Notes: generated by a model from the sequence alone, not told the origin. Positions 1 to 9,491 are shown, numbered from the stretch's first letter. The stretch is DNA of 64,000 nucleotides from Alicyclobacillus sp. (GCA_023511295.1 JAIMBT010000002.1:153444-217443), one strand, 5' to 3'. Translations and numbers: made by a program.

Positions 1-31
1 AGCACGTTGGTTTCTCGTCCCACTCGTTCAT
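1..31 (-). CDS. 5' end of a gene leaving the left edge, unknown product
   Basis: Only the first ten codons are inside the window, reading MNEWDEKPTC. The start is chosen because a GGGAGG ribosome-binding site lies about eight bases upstream on the minus strand and a consensus-like promoter lies about 100 bases upstream. The next ATG upstream is followed almost at once by a stop. Too little is visible to name a function. Confidence 0.45.
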   Translation of the reverse strand, partial: MNEWDEKPTC

Positions 32-132
32 CTCCGCATCCTCCCTTCTCCGCGATAGTTCAGTGACGCCACTCCGTCTGCCTAGTCTTCCCGATTTACG
101 GAGAATCGACCCACCGTCGTGGGTTGATTCCG

Positions 133-161
133 ATTATATTCGATGGACAATTCCGGCACAA
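133..161 (-). promoter_or_regulatory. SigA-like promoter for the left-edge gene
   Basis: On the minus strand TTGTGC is separated by exactly 17 bases from a perfect TATAAT. Transcription would start near 126 and give a 5' leader of about 95 bases before the ATG at 31. The interval 32-414 holds nothing else recognisable apart from this promoter and the terminator at 377-400; I see no conserved coding frame in it. Confidence 0.55.
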
Positions 162-376
162 CGACGAATGTCTGATTATTGTGACCGATATGTGAATTTG
201 GTTGAAGGGGCGGGTGCACGGGCGTGACACGACGCTTGTGCAAGTCCGGTACTTGCGTGTGGTGCGGGACGTCGCCAAGCGCGCGAATCCGGCTCCTCAA
301 AGGAACGCCGTTCCCTTATCCGGGGCGCAGCCCCCTCTCTCGCCCGTTTCCCGCTCCACGTTGCCTGATTCCGCCG

Positions 377-400
377 AAAAAGAGGGGGCAAAACCCCCTC
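377..400 (-). terminator. Intrinsic terminator of the M3 peptidase gene
   Basis: On the minus strand a GAGGGGG / CCCCCTC stem with a five-base TTTTG loop is followed directly by TTTTT. It lies 15 bases after the stop of the peptidase gene that starts at 2208. Stem, loop and T run match a rho-independent terminator. Confidence 0.8.
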
Positions 401-414
401 CGACTCGCTCCTTC

Positions 415-2208
415 TTACTCCGTCCGCCGCAGGAACTCCTCTACGTCGGCGATGGCCAGTGCGATGGACGACTCCCAGAAGTCCGGCCGATGCAAGTCGA
501 CGCCGAGGTGCTTCTGAGCCAGATCTTCCACCCGCATGCTGCCCGTGTCCCGCAACAGGGCGACATACCGGTCTGCAAACGCCGCCCCCTCCTCCAGCGA
601 CCGCGCATAGATGCCGGTGCTGAACAGGTACCCAAACGTGTACGGGAAGTTGTAGAACGGCGTACCTGTGATGTAGAAGTGGAGCTTTGACGCCCAGAAG
701 TGCGGATGGTAGGTTGCGAGTGCTCCGCCGTAGGCCTCCCGCTGCGCCTCCGTCATCAATTCGCACAGCCGCGCCACGCTGACCAGGCCCCGCTTGCGCT
801 CCTCGTAGAACCGGGTTTCGAAGAGGAAGCGTGCGTGGATGTTCATGAACATCGCGACGCTGCGGTGTACCTTGTCGTCGAGCAGGGACACCCGCTCCGC
901 ATCGCTCGTCGCCTGTCGTACCGCGGCGTCCGCCGTGATCATCTCAGCGAAGGTCGAAGCCGTCTCCGCGACGTTCATGGCGTAGTTCTGTGCAAACCGG
1001 GGCAGCCCCTTCATGACGTGCTGGTGGTAGGCATGTCCCAGCTCGTGTGCGAGGGTCGACACGTTGCCGACCGTACCCGAGAAAGTCGTGAACACCCGCG
1101 TCTGCTCGCTCACCGGGAAACTCGTGCAGAACGCCCCTGGCCGTTTGCCGGGCCGGTCTTCCGCCTCAATCCAACGCGCTTCGAAGCAGTGGTTCGCGAA
1201 TTCTGCCATCCGCGGGCTGAAGCGACCAAAGTGCTGGACGATGAAATCGCGCGCTTCCTCGTACGACACCGTCCGCGAGGTCTGTTCGAGCGGTGCTTCG
1301 ACGTCGCTCCAGCCGAGCTTCTCCAACCCGAGCACCTTTGCCTTGCGCTCCAGGTAATCGATAAACGGCTGCTTGTGGTCCGCAATCACGCCCCACATCG
1401 TCTCCAACGTCTCGAGGTCCATCCGGTTGACGTCGAGCGGCTCCTTCAGGAAGGAGTCCCATCCGCGATGGCGATACAGGGCTAAGCGAAACCCGGCAAT
1501 CCGGTTCAACGCATCCGCGCACAGCTCCGCATTCTCCGCCCAGACCTTCTCCCACTTGGCAAAGACCTCATCTCGGACCTCCTTGTCCGCCGACAGCATC
1601 TTGTTGTGGGCCTGGCCCATCGACAGCGCCTGAACGCGGCCATTTTCCTCATACGGCAGCGTCATGCGCCCGACGATGGTATCGTACAGCTGGCTCCAGC
1701 CGTGGTAGCCGTCCACCATCAGGTCCGTAGCCAGACGCTCCAAATCGGGCGCCATCCGCTCCTTTGACCTGCGTCGGCGTTCCTCTAAGCTGAACCGAAC
1801 CGACTGGACGGACGGGATGGCCACCAACGCCGTCCAGGTGGCCTCCGGCAGGTTCGCAAGTGCAGCATCGAAGGTGGTGAACAGGCCACCCAGTTTGGCG
1901 CCGATCCCGCTGACCCGCCCCCGCAGCTCCTTGGCCCCAGCATCGGTCGCGTCGGCCGCACCCAAGCAGGACACGAAAGCCCCTGCCTCGCGCTGGCGAC
2001 TGGCGAGGTCCTGGACCGTCTCCAGCATGTCCGCAAGCGCTTGCACCGTCGCCCCGTCCAACCGCTGCTGCAGGTCCGTCGCAAACGCATCCGTGTCCCG
2101 TTCCAAGTCCGACAAAAACGCGGCGAACGTCTCCGACCGACTTCCGCCTGCAAAGATACTGTCGAGGTCCCAGGTGGGGTTCAGCTTTTCACGCAATGGT
2201 CCCGGCAT
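415..2208 (-). CDS. M3 family oligoendopeptidase (PepF-like)
   Basis: A 597-residue cytoplasmic zinc metallopeptidase of the M3 (thimet oligopeptidase / PepF) family, which cleaves short peptides. The zinc motif HELGH sits in the sequence LAHELGHAYHQH near residue 385, and a second conserved stretch NVAETASTFAEM supplies the third zinc ligand (Glu). The start at 2208 (MPGPLREKL) is preceded by a GGAGGAG ribosome-binding site; the longer open frame upstream is made of intergenic repeats and is not used. It is divergent from a LysR regulator, which may control it. A second, clearly distinct M3 peptidase lies at 53324-55135. Substrate preference cannot be read from the sequence. Confidence 0.92.
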   Translation of the reverse strand: MPGPLREKLNPTWDLDSIFAGGSRSETFAAFLSDLERDTDAFATDLQQRLDGATVQALADMLETVQDLASRQREAGAFVSCLGAADATDAGAKELRGRVSGIGAKLGGLFTTFDAALANLPEATWTALVAIPSVQSVRFSLEERRRRSKERMAPDLERLATDLMVDGYHGWSQLYDTIVGRMTLPYEENGRVQALSMGQAHNKMLSADKEVRDEVFAKWEKVWAENAELCADALNRIAGFRLALYRHRGWDSFLKEPLDVNRMDLETLETMWGVIADHKQPFIDYLERKAKVLGLEKLGWSDVEAPLEQTSRTVSYEEARDFIVQHFGRFSPRMAEFANHCFEARWIEAEDRPGKRPGAFCTSFPVSEQTRVFTTFSGTVGNVSTLAHELGHAYHQHVMKGLPRFAQNYAMNVAETASTFAEMITADAAVRQATSDAERVSLLDDKVHRSVAMFMNIHARFLFETRFYEERKRGLVSVARLCELMTEAQREAYGGALATYHPHFWASKLHFYITGTPFYNFPYTFGYLFSTGIYARSLEEGAAFADRYVALLRDTGSMRVEDLAQKHLGVDLHRPDFWESSIALAIADVEEFLRRTE

Positions 2209-2222
2209 ACTCCGTCTCCTCC

Positions 2223-2296
2223 TCTTCCATCTGACAACAGACCTTGTCCATCCAGCAACTTGTCCATCCAGCAACAGACCTTGTCCATCCGGCAGC
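2223..2296. repeat. Four imperfect ~20-bp direct repeats in the divergent promoter region
   Basis: Two exact copies of CTTGTCCATCCAGCAAC (2243-2259 and 2259-2275, sharing one base), a third with two changes (2280-2296), and a degenerate copy at 2223-2242 lie just upstream of the peptidase ribosome-binding site, between it and the divergent LysR gene. They could be repeated regulator sites or a small tandem expansion. Confidence 0.7.
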
Positions 2297-2474
2297 AGAT
2301 GGTCGATACGGCGGCAAACCACCTCCGAACCGTCCGCCAAAGACCAGATGTCGCCAACTCCACGTCCAATGTATCAGACCGGAGGGCTTCCGTGCTATGA
2401 TCTGGATGAATGCACCGCCGGGCTCGTCCAGTCGGGCGGCTGTCGATTTGAGCGCTGAACAGGAGGGTGCCGGT

Positions 2475-3371
2475 ATGGACACCAAGGACATCTCACTGTT
2501 CCTCACCATCGCCCGGCTGGGGTCCATCTCGCGGACGGCAGATCAAATGTTCATGTCCCAGTCCACCGTCACCGCCCACCTGCAGCGGCTCGAACGGACG
2601 CTCGGGTACCCGCTGTTTCACCGGTTGCCGACCGGCGTGCAGCTGACCAAAGAGGGTCAGCAACTCATCCCACTCGCCGAGCGGATGGCCGCTTTGGAAG
2701 AGGAGATTTTGCACCCGGAGCCGCTGCAAACACCCGTCCTGAGAATCATGTCCGGGCGGGCGTTCGTCTCCGCAGACGTCCCGGAGTGCTTGCACCGCAT
2801 GGCCCGGCGGACGCGGGTGCACCTCAAGGTCCGGATGGGCATGTACGACGATATGATGCAGGCGCTCCTTTCGAACCAGGTCGACTTCTGTTTCCTCGGC
2901 GAGCCCATCTATCACGCGCAGATTCGACAGCTCGAGTTCTTGCCGGACGTGATTGACCTGATTGTGCCGGTGGGACATCGATTTACGCGCGACTTCCCGG
3001 GAATCCACGCCCTCAACCGGGAGCCGTTTGTCGCCTTCGGCCGCAGCAGTTCGCCCTTTCGTCGCCGGATGATGAACCTGCTTGCCCGCGAGGACATCTA
3101 CCCCCAGGTGCAGATGGAACTCGACAGTATCGACGGCATCAAGGCGATGGTCGGGCACGGGCTCGGGGTCTCCCTGCTGCCACGGCGGACCCTGCATGAC
3201 GCGCAGTTCAAGTCCTACGTCCCCATCCCACTGCACGACCCGCGCTGGACTCGCCCGACGTTGTTGGCCTTTCCAGCAGAGATTGAACACCGGCCCCTCA
3301 CGCAGCAGTTCATCGATGTCGTGACCGAGTACTATCAGAGTGTTTCCGGGAGCACGCCGGAGAGAGGATGA
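2475..3371 (+). CDS. LysR family transcriptional regulator
   Basis: A 298-residue LysR-type regulator. The N-terminal winged helix-turn-helix covers about residues 3-60 (SISRTADQMFMSQSTVTAHL, then LERTLGYPLFHR). The rest is the periplasmic-binding-like effector domain, including DSIDGIKAMVGHGLGVSLLP near residue 220. The start at 2475 follows an AGGAGG site with nine bases spacing. It is divergent from the M3 peptidase at 415-2208 and five bases ahead of a TetR gene on the same strand, so the two regulators probably form an operon. The effector is unknown. Confidence 0.9.
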   Translation: MDTKDISLFLTIARLGSISRTADQMFMSQSTVTAHLQRLERTLGYPLFHRLPTGVQLTKEGQQLIPLAERMAALEEEILHPEPLQTPVLRIMSGRAFVSADVPECLHRMARRTRVHLKVRMGMYDDMMQALLSNQVDFCFLGEPIYHAQIRQLEFLPDVIDLIVPVGHRFTRDFPGIHALNREPFVAFGRSSSPFRRRMMNLLAREDIYPQVQMELDSIDGIKAMVGHGLGVSLLPRRTLHDAQFKSYVPIPLHDPRWTRPTLLAFPAEIEHRPLTQQFIDVVTEYYQSVSGSTPERG

Positions 3372-3376
3372 GCTGA

Positions 3377-3994
3377 ATGCGAACGGCCATGACGCGAGAC
3401 GAGCGGCACGCCCATATCCTCCACGTGGCACGGGCTCTGTTTGCCGAGAGAGGCTACGAAGACGTCCGAATTGCGGACGTGATTGCGGCGAGCAACATTG
3501 CACGCGGGACGTTCTACCTGCACTTCGATTCCATGGAATCGCTGCTGATGGCCGTGTTCGACGACGTTGTCGAGGAGGTTTGGGCGGAGATTGGCCCCAT
3601 TCTCGAACGCGTGGAGGATTTGGAAGCGTGCACAGCGCAAACCGTGCACGCGGTCCTGACGATGTTCCATCGGGAGACGAATCCGCTCGCCGAGGTGTTC
3701 TTCTCTGGCGGCGGCGCCGCGTTTCAGAAGCGGCGGGAAGAGGCGCTGTACGAGAAGTTTGGCGCACTGATGGAGCGCGCGCTCGCCATTCGCCACCACA
3801 TCCCGCTCGACGGCAGCCGCCCCGAGGACGAGAAGCGGCTGCGTTGGACGGTGGTGACGCTCATCACGTTGGTGGCCAACATGGCGCACTACGCCGCCGA
3901 AGCGGTGCCCGACGAAGAAACCGAGGCGTTCGAACGGCAGCTCGTGAAGTTCGTGCTCGCCGGGATACAGGCGCACTTCGCCGCCGTCTCCTGA
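3377..3994 (+). CDS. TetR/AcrR family transcriptional regulator
   Basis: A 205-residue TetR-type repressor. The N-terminal helix-turn-helix reads IADVIAASNIARGTFYLHF at about residues 33-51, followed by an all-helical ligand domain. It begins five bases after the LysR stop, with an AGAGGAT-type ribosome-binding site inside the end of that gene, so the two are probably co-transcribed. Its stop is immediately next to the stop of the convergent transketolase gene. The ligand and target are unknown. Confidence 0.88.
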   Translation: MRTAMTRDERHAHILHVARALFAERGYEDVRIADVIAASNIARGTFYLHFDSMESLLMAVFDDVVEEVWAEIGPILERVEDLEACTAQTVHAVLTMFHRETNPLAEVFFSGGGAAFQKRREEALYEKFGALMERALAIRHHIPLDGSRPEDEKRLRWTVVTLITLVANMAHYAAEAVPDEETEAFERQLVKFVLAGIQAHFAAVS

Positions 3995-5989
3995 TTAGCC
4001 TCGCTCCAACAGCTCTCGCGCCGCGCGGATGACGTGGTCCACCGTGAACCCGTAGGCCTTCACGACCACGTCGCCAGGGCCCGAGGCTCCAAAGCGGTCA
4101 ATCCCCAACACCTTGCCCTGCAACCCGACGTACGCGTGCCAGGGCATCGAGTGCGCCATCTCCACGGCCAGGCGCCGCGTGACCGACGGCGGCAACACTT
4201 CAGCTTGATAAGCTGCGTCCTGCTGGTTGAACAGCTCCATGCACGGGAAGTTCACCACGCGGCAGGACACACCCTCTGCCGCAAGCGCTCGAGCGGCTGC
4301 CAGCACCAGTTGCAGCTCCGACCCAGTCGCCATGAGGACGAGCTGCTCACCGTCCCCGTACTGCGCCGCCACATACGCGCCGCGCGCGAAATCCGCTGCG
4401 TGTGCCGCGACCTCCGGCAGGGTCGGTACCTTCTGCCGCGTGAGCGCAATCGCGACCGGCTTGTCCCGGTGCTCCAGCGCGAACCGTACGGCCTGCGCCG
4501 TCTCCGTCGCGTCGGCCGGGCGAAACACGCGCAGCCCCGGTATGACGCGAAGCGACGCCAGTTGCTCCACCGGCTGGTGCGTCGGGCCGTCCTCGCCGAC
4601 CGCGATGCTGTCGTGCGTGAGGATGTGCAGGACGGGGACCTCCATCAAGGCCGACAACCGAAGCGCCGGGCGCAGGTAGTCGCAGAACACGAGGAACGTG
4701 CCGGCGAACGGGACAACCGCGCCGTGCAGGGCCATGCCGTTCAAGATGGCCCCCATCGCGTGCTCCCGGACTCCGTAGAAGAAGTTTCGGCCGCTGTAGC
4801 TGCCCCGTTCAAACCGGCCGGCATCTTTCATCAGCGTCTTGTTCGATCCCGACAAATCCGCCGACCCTCCCACCAGCACCGGGACGTGCGGCGCAATCGC
4901 GTTGATGATTTGGCCGAACGCGTCGCGGGTCGCCACCTCACCTTCGAACGTCGGCAAGATGCGGTCCCAGTCCACGCGAACCCGCTGGTGCAGAGCGTCG
5001 ACGAACGCCTGGGCAGCCTCCGGATGCGCCTGGCCGTACTGTTCGACCAGTTCGTCCCAACGCGCCGCCTCCGCCCTCCCCGCGGCCGACCGGTCGCCGT
5101 ACAGAGCGTAGACCTCGTCCGGGACGTGGAACGGATCAAACGACCAGTGGTAGGCAGCCTTCGCCTTCGCAGCCTCCTCTGCACCGAGCGGCGACCCGTG
5201 AACCGCGCTCGTGCCCTGCTTTGTCGGCGCCCCGAAGCCGATGATGGTCTTCACTTCAATCAGCGTCGGGCCGTCCGTGAACGACCGGGCCGTGGCAATC
5301 GCCTGCTCAATGGCGGCGAGATCATTCCCGTCCTCCACCCGCAACACGTGCCATCCGTACGCGGAAAAGCGCTTCGCCACGTCTTCGGTGAACGACCAGC
5401 GCGTGGGACCATCGAGGGAGATGTCGTTGGAGTCGTAGAGGACAATCAGCTTGTGCAGCCCGAGGTGCCCCGCGAGCGATGCCGCCTCCGCCGCGACGCC
5501 CTCCATCAGGTCGCCGTCTCCGCACAGTGCATAGGTGTAGTGGTCCACCAGCGGGAAACCGTCGCGGTTGAAGGTCGAAGCGAGGAAGCGCTCCGCCATC
5601 GCCATCCCCACCGCCATGCCAATCCCCTGGCCAAGCGGTCCAGTGGTCGCGTCGACGCCAGGGGTGTGGCCGTACTCCGGGTGCCCTGGCGTCTTCGAAC
5701 CAAACTGGCGGAACTGCTGAATATCTTCGATGGATACGTCAAAGCCCGCCAGGTGCAACAGGCTGTACAGCAACATCGACCCGTGCCCGGCGGACAGCAC
5801 GAACCGATCTCGATTCAACCAATCCGGCCGCTTTGGGTCGTAGCGCAAAAAGCGCGACCACAGCACGTGGGCCATCGGCGCCGCCCCCATCGGCAGCCCC
5901 GGGTGGCCAGCGTTGGCACGTTCCACCGCATCAATCGACAGGGTGCGGATGGTGTTCACTGCGAGATTGTCAACCTGGCTGAATGCCAT
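3995..5989 (-). CDS. tkt: Transketolase
   Basis: Transketolase of 664 residues, the thiamine-diphosphate enzyme of the non-oxidative pentose phosphate pathway. The cofactor motif [20 protein letters not shown] lies near residue 154, and the catalytic Glu sits in [16 protein letters not shown] near residue 410. The start MAFSQVDN at 5989 gives the usual family length and has a GTGGGGA site upstream; a longer in-frame ATG at 6037 lies inside the promoter. It is a single gene with its own promoter. The C-terminal end abuts the convergent TetR gene with no spacer. Confidence 0.96.
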   Translation of the reverse strand: MAFSQVDNLAVNTIRTLSIDAVERANAGHPGLPMGAAPMAHVLWSRFLRYDPKRPDWLNRDRFVLSAGHGSMLLYSLLHLAGFDVSIEDIQQFRQFGSKTPGHPEYGHTPGVDATTGPLGQGIGMAVGMAMAERFLASTFNRDGFPLVDHYTYALCGDGDLMEGVAAEAASLAGHLGLHKLIVLYDSNDISLDGPTRWSFTEDVAKRFSAYGWHVLRVEDGNDLAAIEQAIATARSFTDGPTLIEVKTIIGFGAPTKQGTSAVHGSPLGAEEAAKAKAAYHWSFDPFHVPDEVYALYGDRSAAGRAEAARWDELVEQYGQAHPEAAQAFVDALHQRVRVDWDRILPTFEGEVATRDAFGQIINAIAPHVPVLVGGSADLSGSNKTLMKDAGRFERGSYSGRNFFYGVREHAMGAILNGMALHGAVVPFAGTFLVFCDYLRPALRLSALMEVPVLHILTHDSIAVGEDGPTHQPVEQLASLRVIPGLRVFRPADATETAQAVRFALEHRDKPVAIALTRQKVPTLPEVAAHAADFARGAYVAAQYGDGEQLVLMATGSELQLVLAAARALAAEGVSCRVVNFPCMELFNQQDAAYQAEVLPPSVTRRLAVEMAHSMPWHAYVGLQGKVLGIDRFGASGPGDVVVKAYGFTVDHVIRAARELLERG

Positions 5990-6027
5990 TGTCGTCCCCA
6001 CTCCATTCGGGTAGCGTCTTTGCGTCC

Positions 6028-6056
6028 ATGATAGCATTCCCCGGAGCGGCAGCCAA
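6028..6056 (-). promoter_or_regulatory. Probable SigA promoter of tkt
   Basis: On the minus strand TTGGCT, a 17-base spacer and TATCAT precede the transketolase start by about 40 bases. Confidence 0.5.
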
Positions 6057-6144
6057 AGCGTGCCATCGCCCCGGGGTCTGTTGCAGGCTCGTACGCAAGC
6101 GACCCGCGTTCATCCATGCGCTCCGACGACATCTGAATGCACCG

Positions 6145-8613
6145 TCAGCCGACCTGATTGCCCCAAATCACCGCGACCAGCGACAGAAGGACGGCGAGTG
6201 CCGTGTAGCAGACGTCCCACGCTCCCACTCGTACCCGGCGGTAGTAGCTGCGACCGTCGGGGCGCCGGGCGGCCGGCCCGACGAAGCCGCGCGCCTCCAT
6301 CGCGGTGGCCACCCGCTCACTCATCCGGACCGCTTGGCTAAACAGTGGCAACGCGTATGTCACAGAGCGCAGGGCGGTTCGCGCCTCTCGTCCGCGGATG
6401 ACGCGAGCCTGATGGAGTTTGCGCCACTCCGAGCGAAACATCGGTGCAAACCGCGTGCCAGCCAGGACGCCGTAGGACAGCATCGGCGACAGGTGAAAGT
6501 TCTTGCAGAGGCTGACCAAGAGCTCGGTCAAATCCGCGGTGCTGACGAGCAGAATCCCCCAGCCCACCACGCCGAGCATGCGGAAGGCCAACACGAGCCC
6601 ATTGTGCAGCCCCACCCAGCTCAGATTCCACCACAACACGCGCAGGTGGGCGGCCCCTGGGGGAACCGCCGAAAAGGCGACGAACGACCACACGTAAAGC
6701 ACGTAGAACGCGACGAACGCACTGATGCGCTTGGCCAACCGCCACGGGTGTATCCACCCGACCGCGAGGGCGAGCAAGAGCGGCAGACAGCAGACCGCGA
6801 CAGCCGACGCCAGCGTGTGTGCGAACATGGCAATCACAGCCGCCGCCACCGACGTCATCAGGTGCAGACCCGGGTTCAGCGCCGCAGCCGGCGTCGAGCG
6901 CTGGCGCGGCACGGCTGACGCCGACTCCAGTTCTTTGGATGCAGACCCTACGGACGCCCTGCCTTCCGGCGTCGCACTCGCCGACGCTTCGTGGATAACG
7001 GCCGCGGCATCGTCGAGGAGATGCGCACGACGCAGAACCTCAGGCTGCTTCAACAGGTCCGAGGGATGGCCCCAAAACAGGAGCCGGCCCTCCGCCAACA
7101 CCGCAACGTGCGTGGCATACCGCCGCACGAGCTCCATGTCGTGCGTCGTCATGACCAACGTCTTGCCCGCCTGTTGCAACCGCAGGAGGTGGTCCATAAT
7201 GGCCTCCTGCGTCCGGGCGTCCTGCCCAAACGTGGGTTCGTCGAGCAAGTACAGGTCGTGGTCCACCCGCAGCATGGACGCGACGCTCAATCGTCGCTTC
7301 TGGCCCTGGCTGAGCCCGTAGGGACTCTGTTGCGCGGTCCCGTCCAACCCGAATTCCGCGAGCAAAGCGAGCACTTCTGCCGGCACGTCGTCGGCCACCA
7401 CGCGGTTCGCCAACTCGTCGCCCACGCGCTCGAAGACGAACTGGTATTCGGGATTCTGGAAGCAGTAGGCCAGTTTCCGGAATCGATCCGCCGGCTTCCA
7501 CGCCCCAACCGGCCGCCCTGCCAACTCAACCTGACCGGCCGCGAGTGGTTGCAGACCCGCCAACGCCTGGAGCAGCGACGACTTTCCGGCACCGTTCGGT
7601 CCGACAATCGCCGTGAAGGACCCCCGCGGCAACGCAAACGAGACGTCCCGCCAGACGGTGTCAGTCCCGTACGCAAGCGTCGCCCCCGTCACCGTCACGA
7701 GCGGCGCCGCATCCGCCACCGGCTGCGAGCGGTCTGCGGTCCGCACTTCCTCCGCGGCCACGGCCGCCCGCGCTGTCACGTCCGGCACCGAATCTGTCCC
7801 AAGTGCGGTCGGTCCGGCCGACGGCCGCACCTGCCACGCTGGCAGAATGCCCTCGGCAACCATCCACGGCCACGCTTCCTCCAGTACGGCTTCCGGGGTG
7901 CCGACGCGACGGATGCGGCCCGTATGGTCCATCATCACCACCCGGTCTGCCACCGGCAACAGCGCAGCAAACTTGTGTTCAATCACCAGCAGGGTCTTGC
8001 CCTGCGCCTTGAGCCGCGCGATGGTGTCGAACACCTGGCGGGTCGAAGCTGGATCAAGGTTGGCCGTGGGTTCGTCCAAAATAAGGAGTTGCGCGTCGGT
8101 GGCGAGGGCGGCCGCAATCGCGAGCTTCTGTTTCATGCCACCGGAGAATGTGCTGTGGGCCACCGCTGGGTTCACGGCCAACCCGGCCTCCGCCAACGAA
8201 GCCAAGATACGGTCCGGCATGTCCTCGCGAGGCACACACCGGTTCTCGAGCCCGAAGGCAATCTCGTCGTCCACCCGAAGCATGCAGAACTGCGTCTCCG
8301 GGTCTTGGAAGACGATGGCGACCCGGCCCGGCGCCTGAAGGTCGCCCGCTCGCCAGATCTGTCCGCTCACCTCCGCCTCGACGGAGGACGGGATGAGGCC
8401 CGCGCAGGCGAGGCCGAGGGTACTCTTGCCGCAGCCGCTCGGGCCGAGCAGCAGCACGCATTCGCCAGGGGCGATGGCGAGATTGACATCTGACACGCTC
8501 GGCGCACCGGCATCCGGGTACTGGATGGACACGCCGTGCAACGCCAGCAGAGGCCGCGCCGGTACCGCCGCGGCCTGCTCTGAACGAGGCATCGTGGTCT
8601 GCACCGGCGTCAC
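6145..8613 (-). CDS. ECF transporter fusion: two ABC ATPases plus EcfT (YkoD-YkoC type)
   Basis: An 822-residue protein carrying in one chain the parts that are usually separate in energy-coupling-factor transporters. ATPase 1 (about residues 20-250) has GPSGCGKST, the signature FSGGMKQKL and Walker B LLILDEPTANLD. ATPase 2 (about 300-530) has GPNGAGKSS, LSQGQKRRLS and LYLLDEPTFGQD. After an Ala/Ser-rich linker, residues from about 580 to the end form the membrane EcfT domain with both Arg-Gly coupling motifs (ARVIRGRE and AMEARGF). The start overlaps the ykoE stop by four bases (ATGA). With YkoE it should form a hydroxymethylpyrimidine/thiamine-precursor importer, and it is controlled by the TPP riboswitch upstream. 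In Bacillus subtilis YkoD and YkoC are separate proteins, so the fusion is uncommon. Confidence 0.92.
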   Translation of the reverse strand: MTPVQTTMPRSEQAAAVPARPLLALHGVSIQYPDAGAPSVSDVNLAIAPGECVLLLGPSGCGKSTLGLACAGLIPSSVEAEVSGQIWRAGDLQAPGRVAIVFQDPETQFCMLRVDDEIAFGLENRCVPREDMPDRILASLAEAGLAVNPAVAHSTFSGGMKQKLAIAAALATDAQLLILDEPTANLDPASTRQVFDTIARLKAQGKTLLVIEHKFAALLPVADRVVMMDHTGRIRRVGTPEAVLEEAWPWMVAEGILPAWQVRPSAGPTALGTDSVPDVTARAAVAAEEVRTADRSQPVADAAPLVTVTGATLAYGTDTVWRDVSFALPRGSFTAIVGPNGAGKSSLLQALAGLQPLAAGQVELAGRPVGAWKPADRFRKLAYCFQNPEYQFVFERVGDELANRVVADDVPAEVLALLAEFGLDGTAQQSPYGLSQGQKRRLSVASMLRVDHDLYLLDEPTFGQDARTQEAIMDHLLRLQQAGKTLVMTTHDMELVRRYATHVAVLAEGRLLFWGHPSDLLKQPEVLRRAHLLDDAAAVIHEASASATPEGRASVGSASKELESASAVPRQRSTPAAALNPGLHLMTSVAAAVIAMFAHTLASAVAVCCLPLLLALAVGWIHPWRLAKRISAFVAFYVLYVWSFVAFSAVPPGAAHLRVLWWNLSWVGLHNGLVLAFRMLGVVGWGILLVSTADLTELLVSLCKNFHLSPMLSYGVLAGTRFAPMFRSEWRKLHQARVIRGREARTALRSVTYALPLFSQAVRMSERVATAMEARGFVGPAARRPDGRSYYRRVRVGAWDVCYTALAVLLSLVAVIWGNQVG

Positions 8614-9188
8614 CGGACCCCTGGCACCTGTCGACCGAGTTCAAAGTTGCGGACCACGCCGGCCCGGCGCAGGGCGTTGCCGACCCAAACCGGCAGCAGC
8701 CCAGCGAAGAACGCCCCGCTCAACAACGTCAGCACGATGTAGCCGAGGATGACCGGGAACGTGTAGGTGTACCCCTGGTACTGCGTCAACCACTGGATGG
8801 AGTTGCCGATTCCGCCCACTGCGCCCCCGAACAGCATCGCGGCCGCACCCCAGCGGCGCCACAGGAGGATGACCAAAGCCACCTCGAAGCCGCCCCCCTG
8901 CACGAGACCGCTCATGAGCACCGACGGCCCGTACGGGCTGCCGAGGACCCACTCGAAGAAGGCGCTCGCAAAGCCAGCCAGCAACGCCACCCCCGGCTTT
9001 CGGATGATGTAGGCGGCAAGGCCAGAGGCCAGCCACCACACGCCGTTGACGATACCCCCGATAGCTGGACTGACGGTCGAACCGAAGAGCGGCTGGGTCA
9101 GCCAGTCCCACCCCATGTAGATGGCACCGCAGACCACCGAGATCATCACCGCCAACACCACATCCCGCAACTTCCACGCACGACGCAT
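8610..9188 (-). CDS. ykoE: ECF substrate-binding membrane protein, YkoE family
   Basis: A 192-residue integral membrane S component with about six hydrophobic helices, matching the YkoE family of thiamine-precursor (probably hydroxymethylpyrimidine) transporters. Typical family segments are the N-terminal KLRDVVLAVMISVVCGAIYMGWD and the conserved SPAIGGIVNGVWW stretch. The start MRRAWKLRD at 9188 is preceded by a GAGGAG site; the upstream frame extension lies in the riboswitch expression platform. It is the first gene of a two-gene operon, overlapping the energising fusion protein by four bases, and is switched by thiamine diphosphate. Confidence 0.9.
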   Translation of the reverse strand: MRRAWKLRDVVLAVMISVVCGAIYMGWDWLTQPLFGSTVSPAIGGIVNGVWWLASGLAAYIIRKPGVALLAGFASAFFEWVLGSPYGPSVLMSGLVQGGGFEVALVILLWRRWGAAAMLFGGAVGGIGNSIQWLTQYQGYTYTFPVILGYIVLTLLSGAFFAGLLPVWVGNALRRAGVVRNFELGRQVPGVR

Positions 9189-9255
9189 TCGCAACCCATC
9201 TCCTCTCACATCGGCGGCGCCTTGCGGCCTCCAAGTGAAGGACGCGACATCTCGC

Positions 9256-9307
9256 AAAAACAGGCCCTGTTCCTCGGCTGCAGGTGCAGCCGCGCGCAAC
9301 AGGGCCC
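9256..9307 (-). terminator. Riboswitch-controlled intrinsic terminator
   Basis: On the minus strand GGGCCCTGTT pairs with AACAGGGCC around a second inner hairpin (GGCTGCA/TGCAGCC), followed by TGTTTTTG. It sits between the TPP aptamer and ykoE, so thiamine diphosphate most likely acts by premature termination. Confidence 0.8.
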
Positions 9308-9319
9308 GGTAACGGCATG

Positions 9320-9436
9320 TCGAGCACTTCCTCCCGCTGGTATGACCCAGATCGAGTCCTGAAGGGTTAGCGGAACCCCGCTTCTCAGCCTCAGAGCTGC
9401 GGCTCTTTCAAACCGGCAGCCCATCGGCACCCCTAG
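9320..9436 (-). promoter_or_regulatory. TPP riboswitch aptamer (THI element)
   Basis: On the minus strand the leader carries the hallmark blocks of the thiamine pyrophosphate aptamer in order: AGGGGTGCC, then GGCTGAGAA, then ACCCTT, then GATCTGGGTCATACCAGCG, then GGAAGTGC. The middle blocks match the conserved pyrimidine-sensor and pyrophosphate-sensor helices. It precedes the ykoE-transporter operon, a classic THI-box target. Confidence 0.93.
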
Positions 9437-9462
9437 CGCCCCTGATTCATTTGTACACTGCC

Positions 9463-9491
9463 AATGTAGCACGCAGCCCGGCGGTTGTAAA
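9463..9491 (-). promoter_or_regulatory. SigA-like promoter of the ykoE operon
   Basis: On the minus strand TTTACA, 17 bases, TACATT. Transcription would start about 20 bases before the TPP aptamer. Confidence 0.6.

Noticed and set aside
4034..6031. Long open frame of about 665 codons on the plus strand, antisense to tkt
   Set aside because: It is a mirror of the transketolase frame in GC-rich DNA. Its translation is Arg/Gln/His-rich with no domain, and it has no suitable start or ribosome-binding site.
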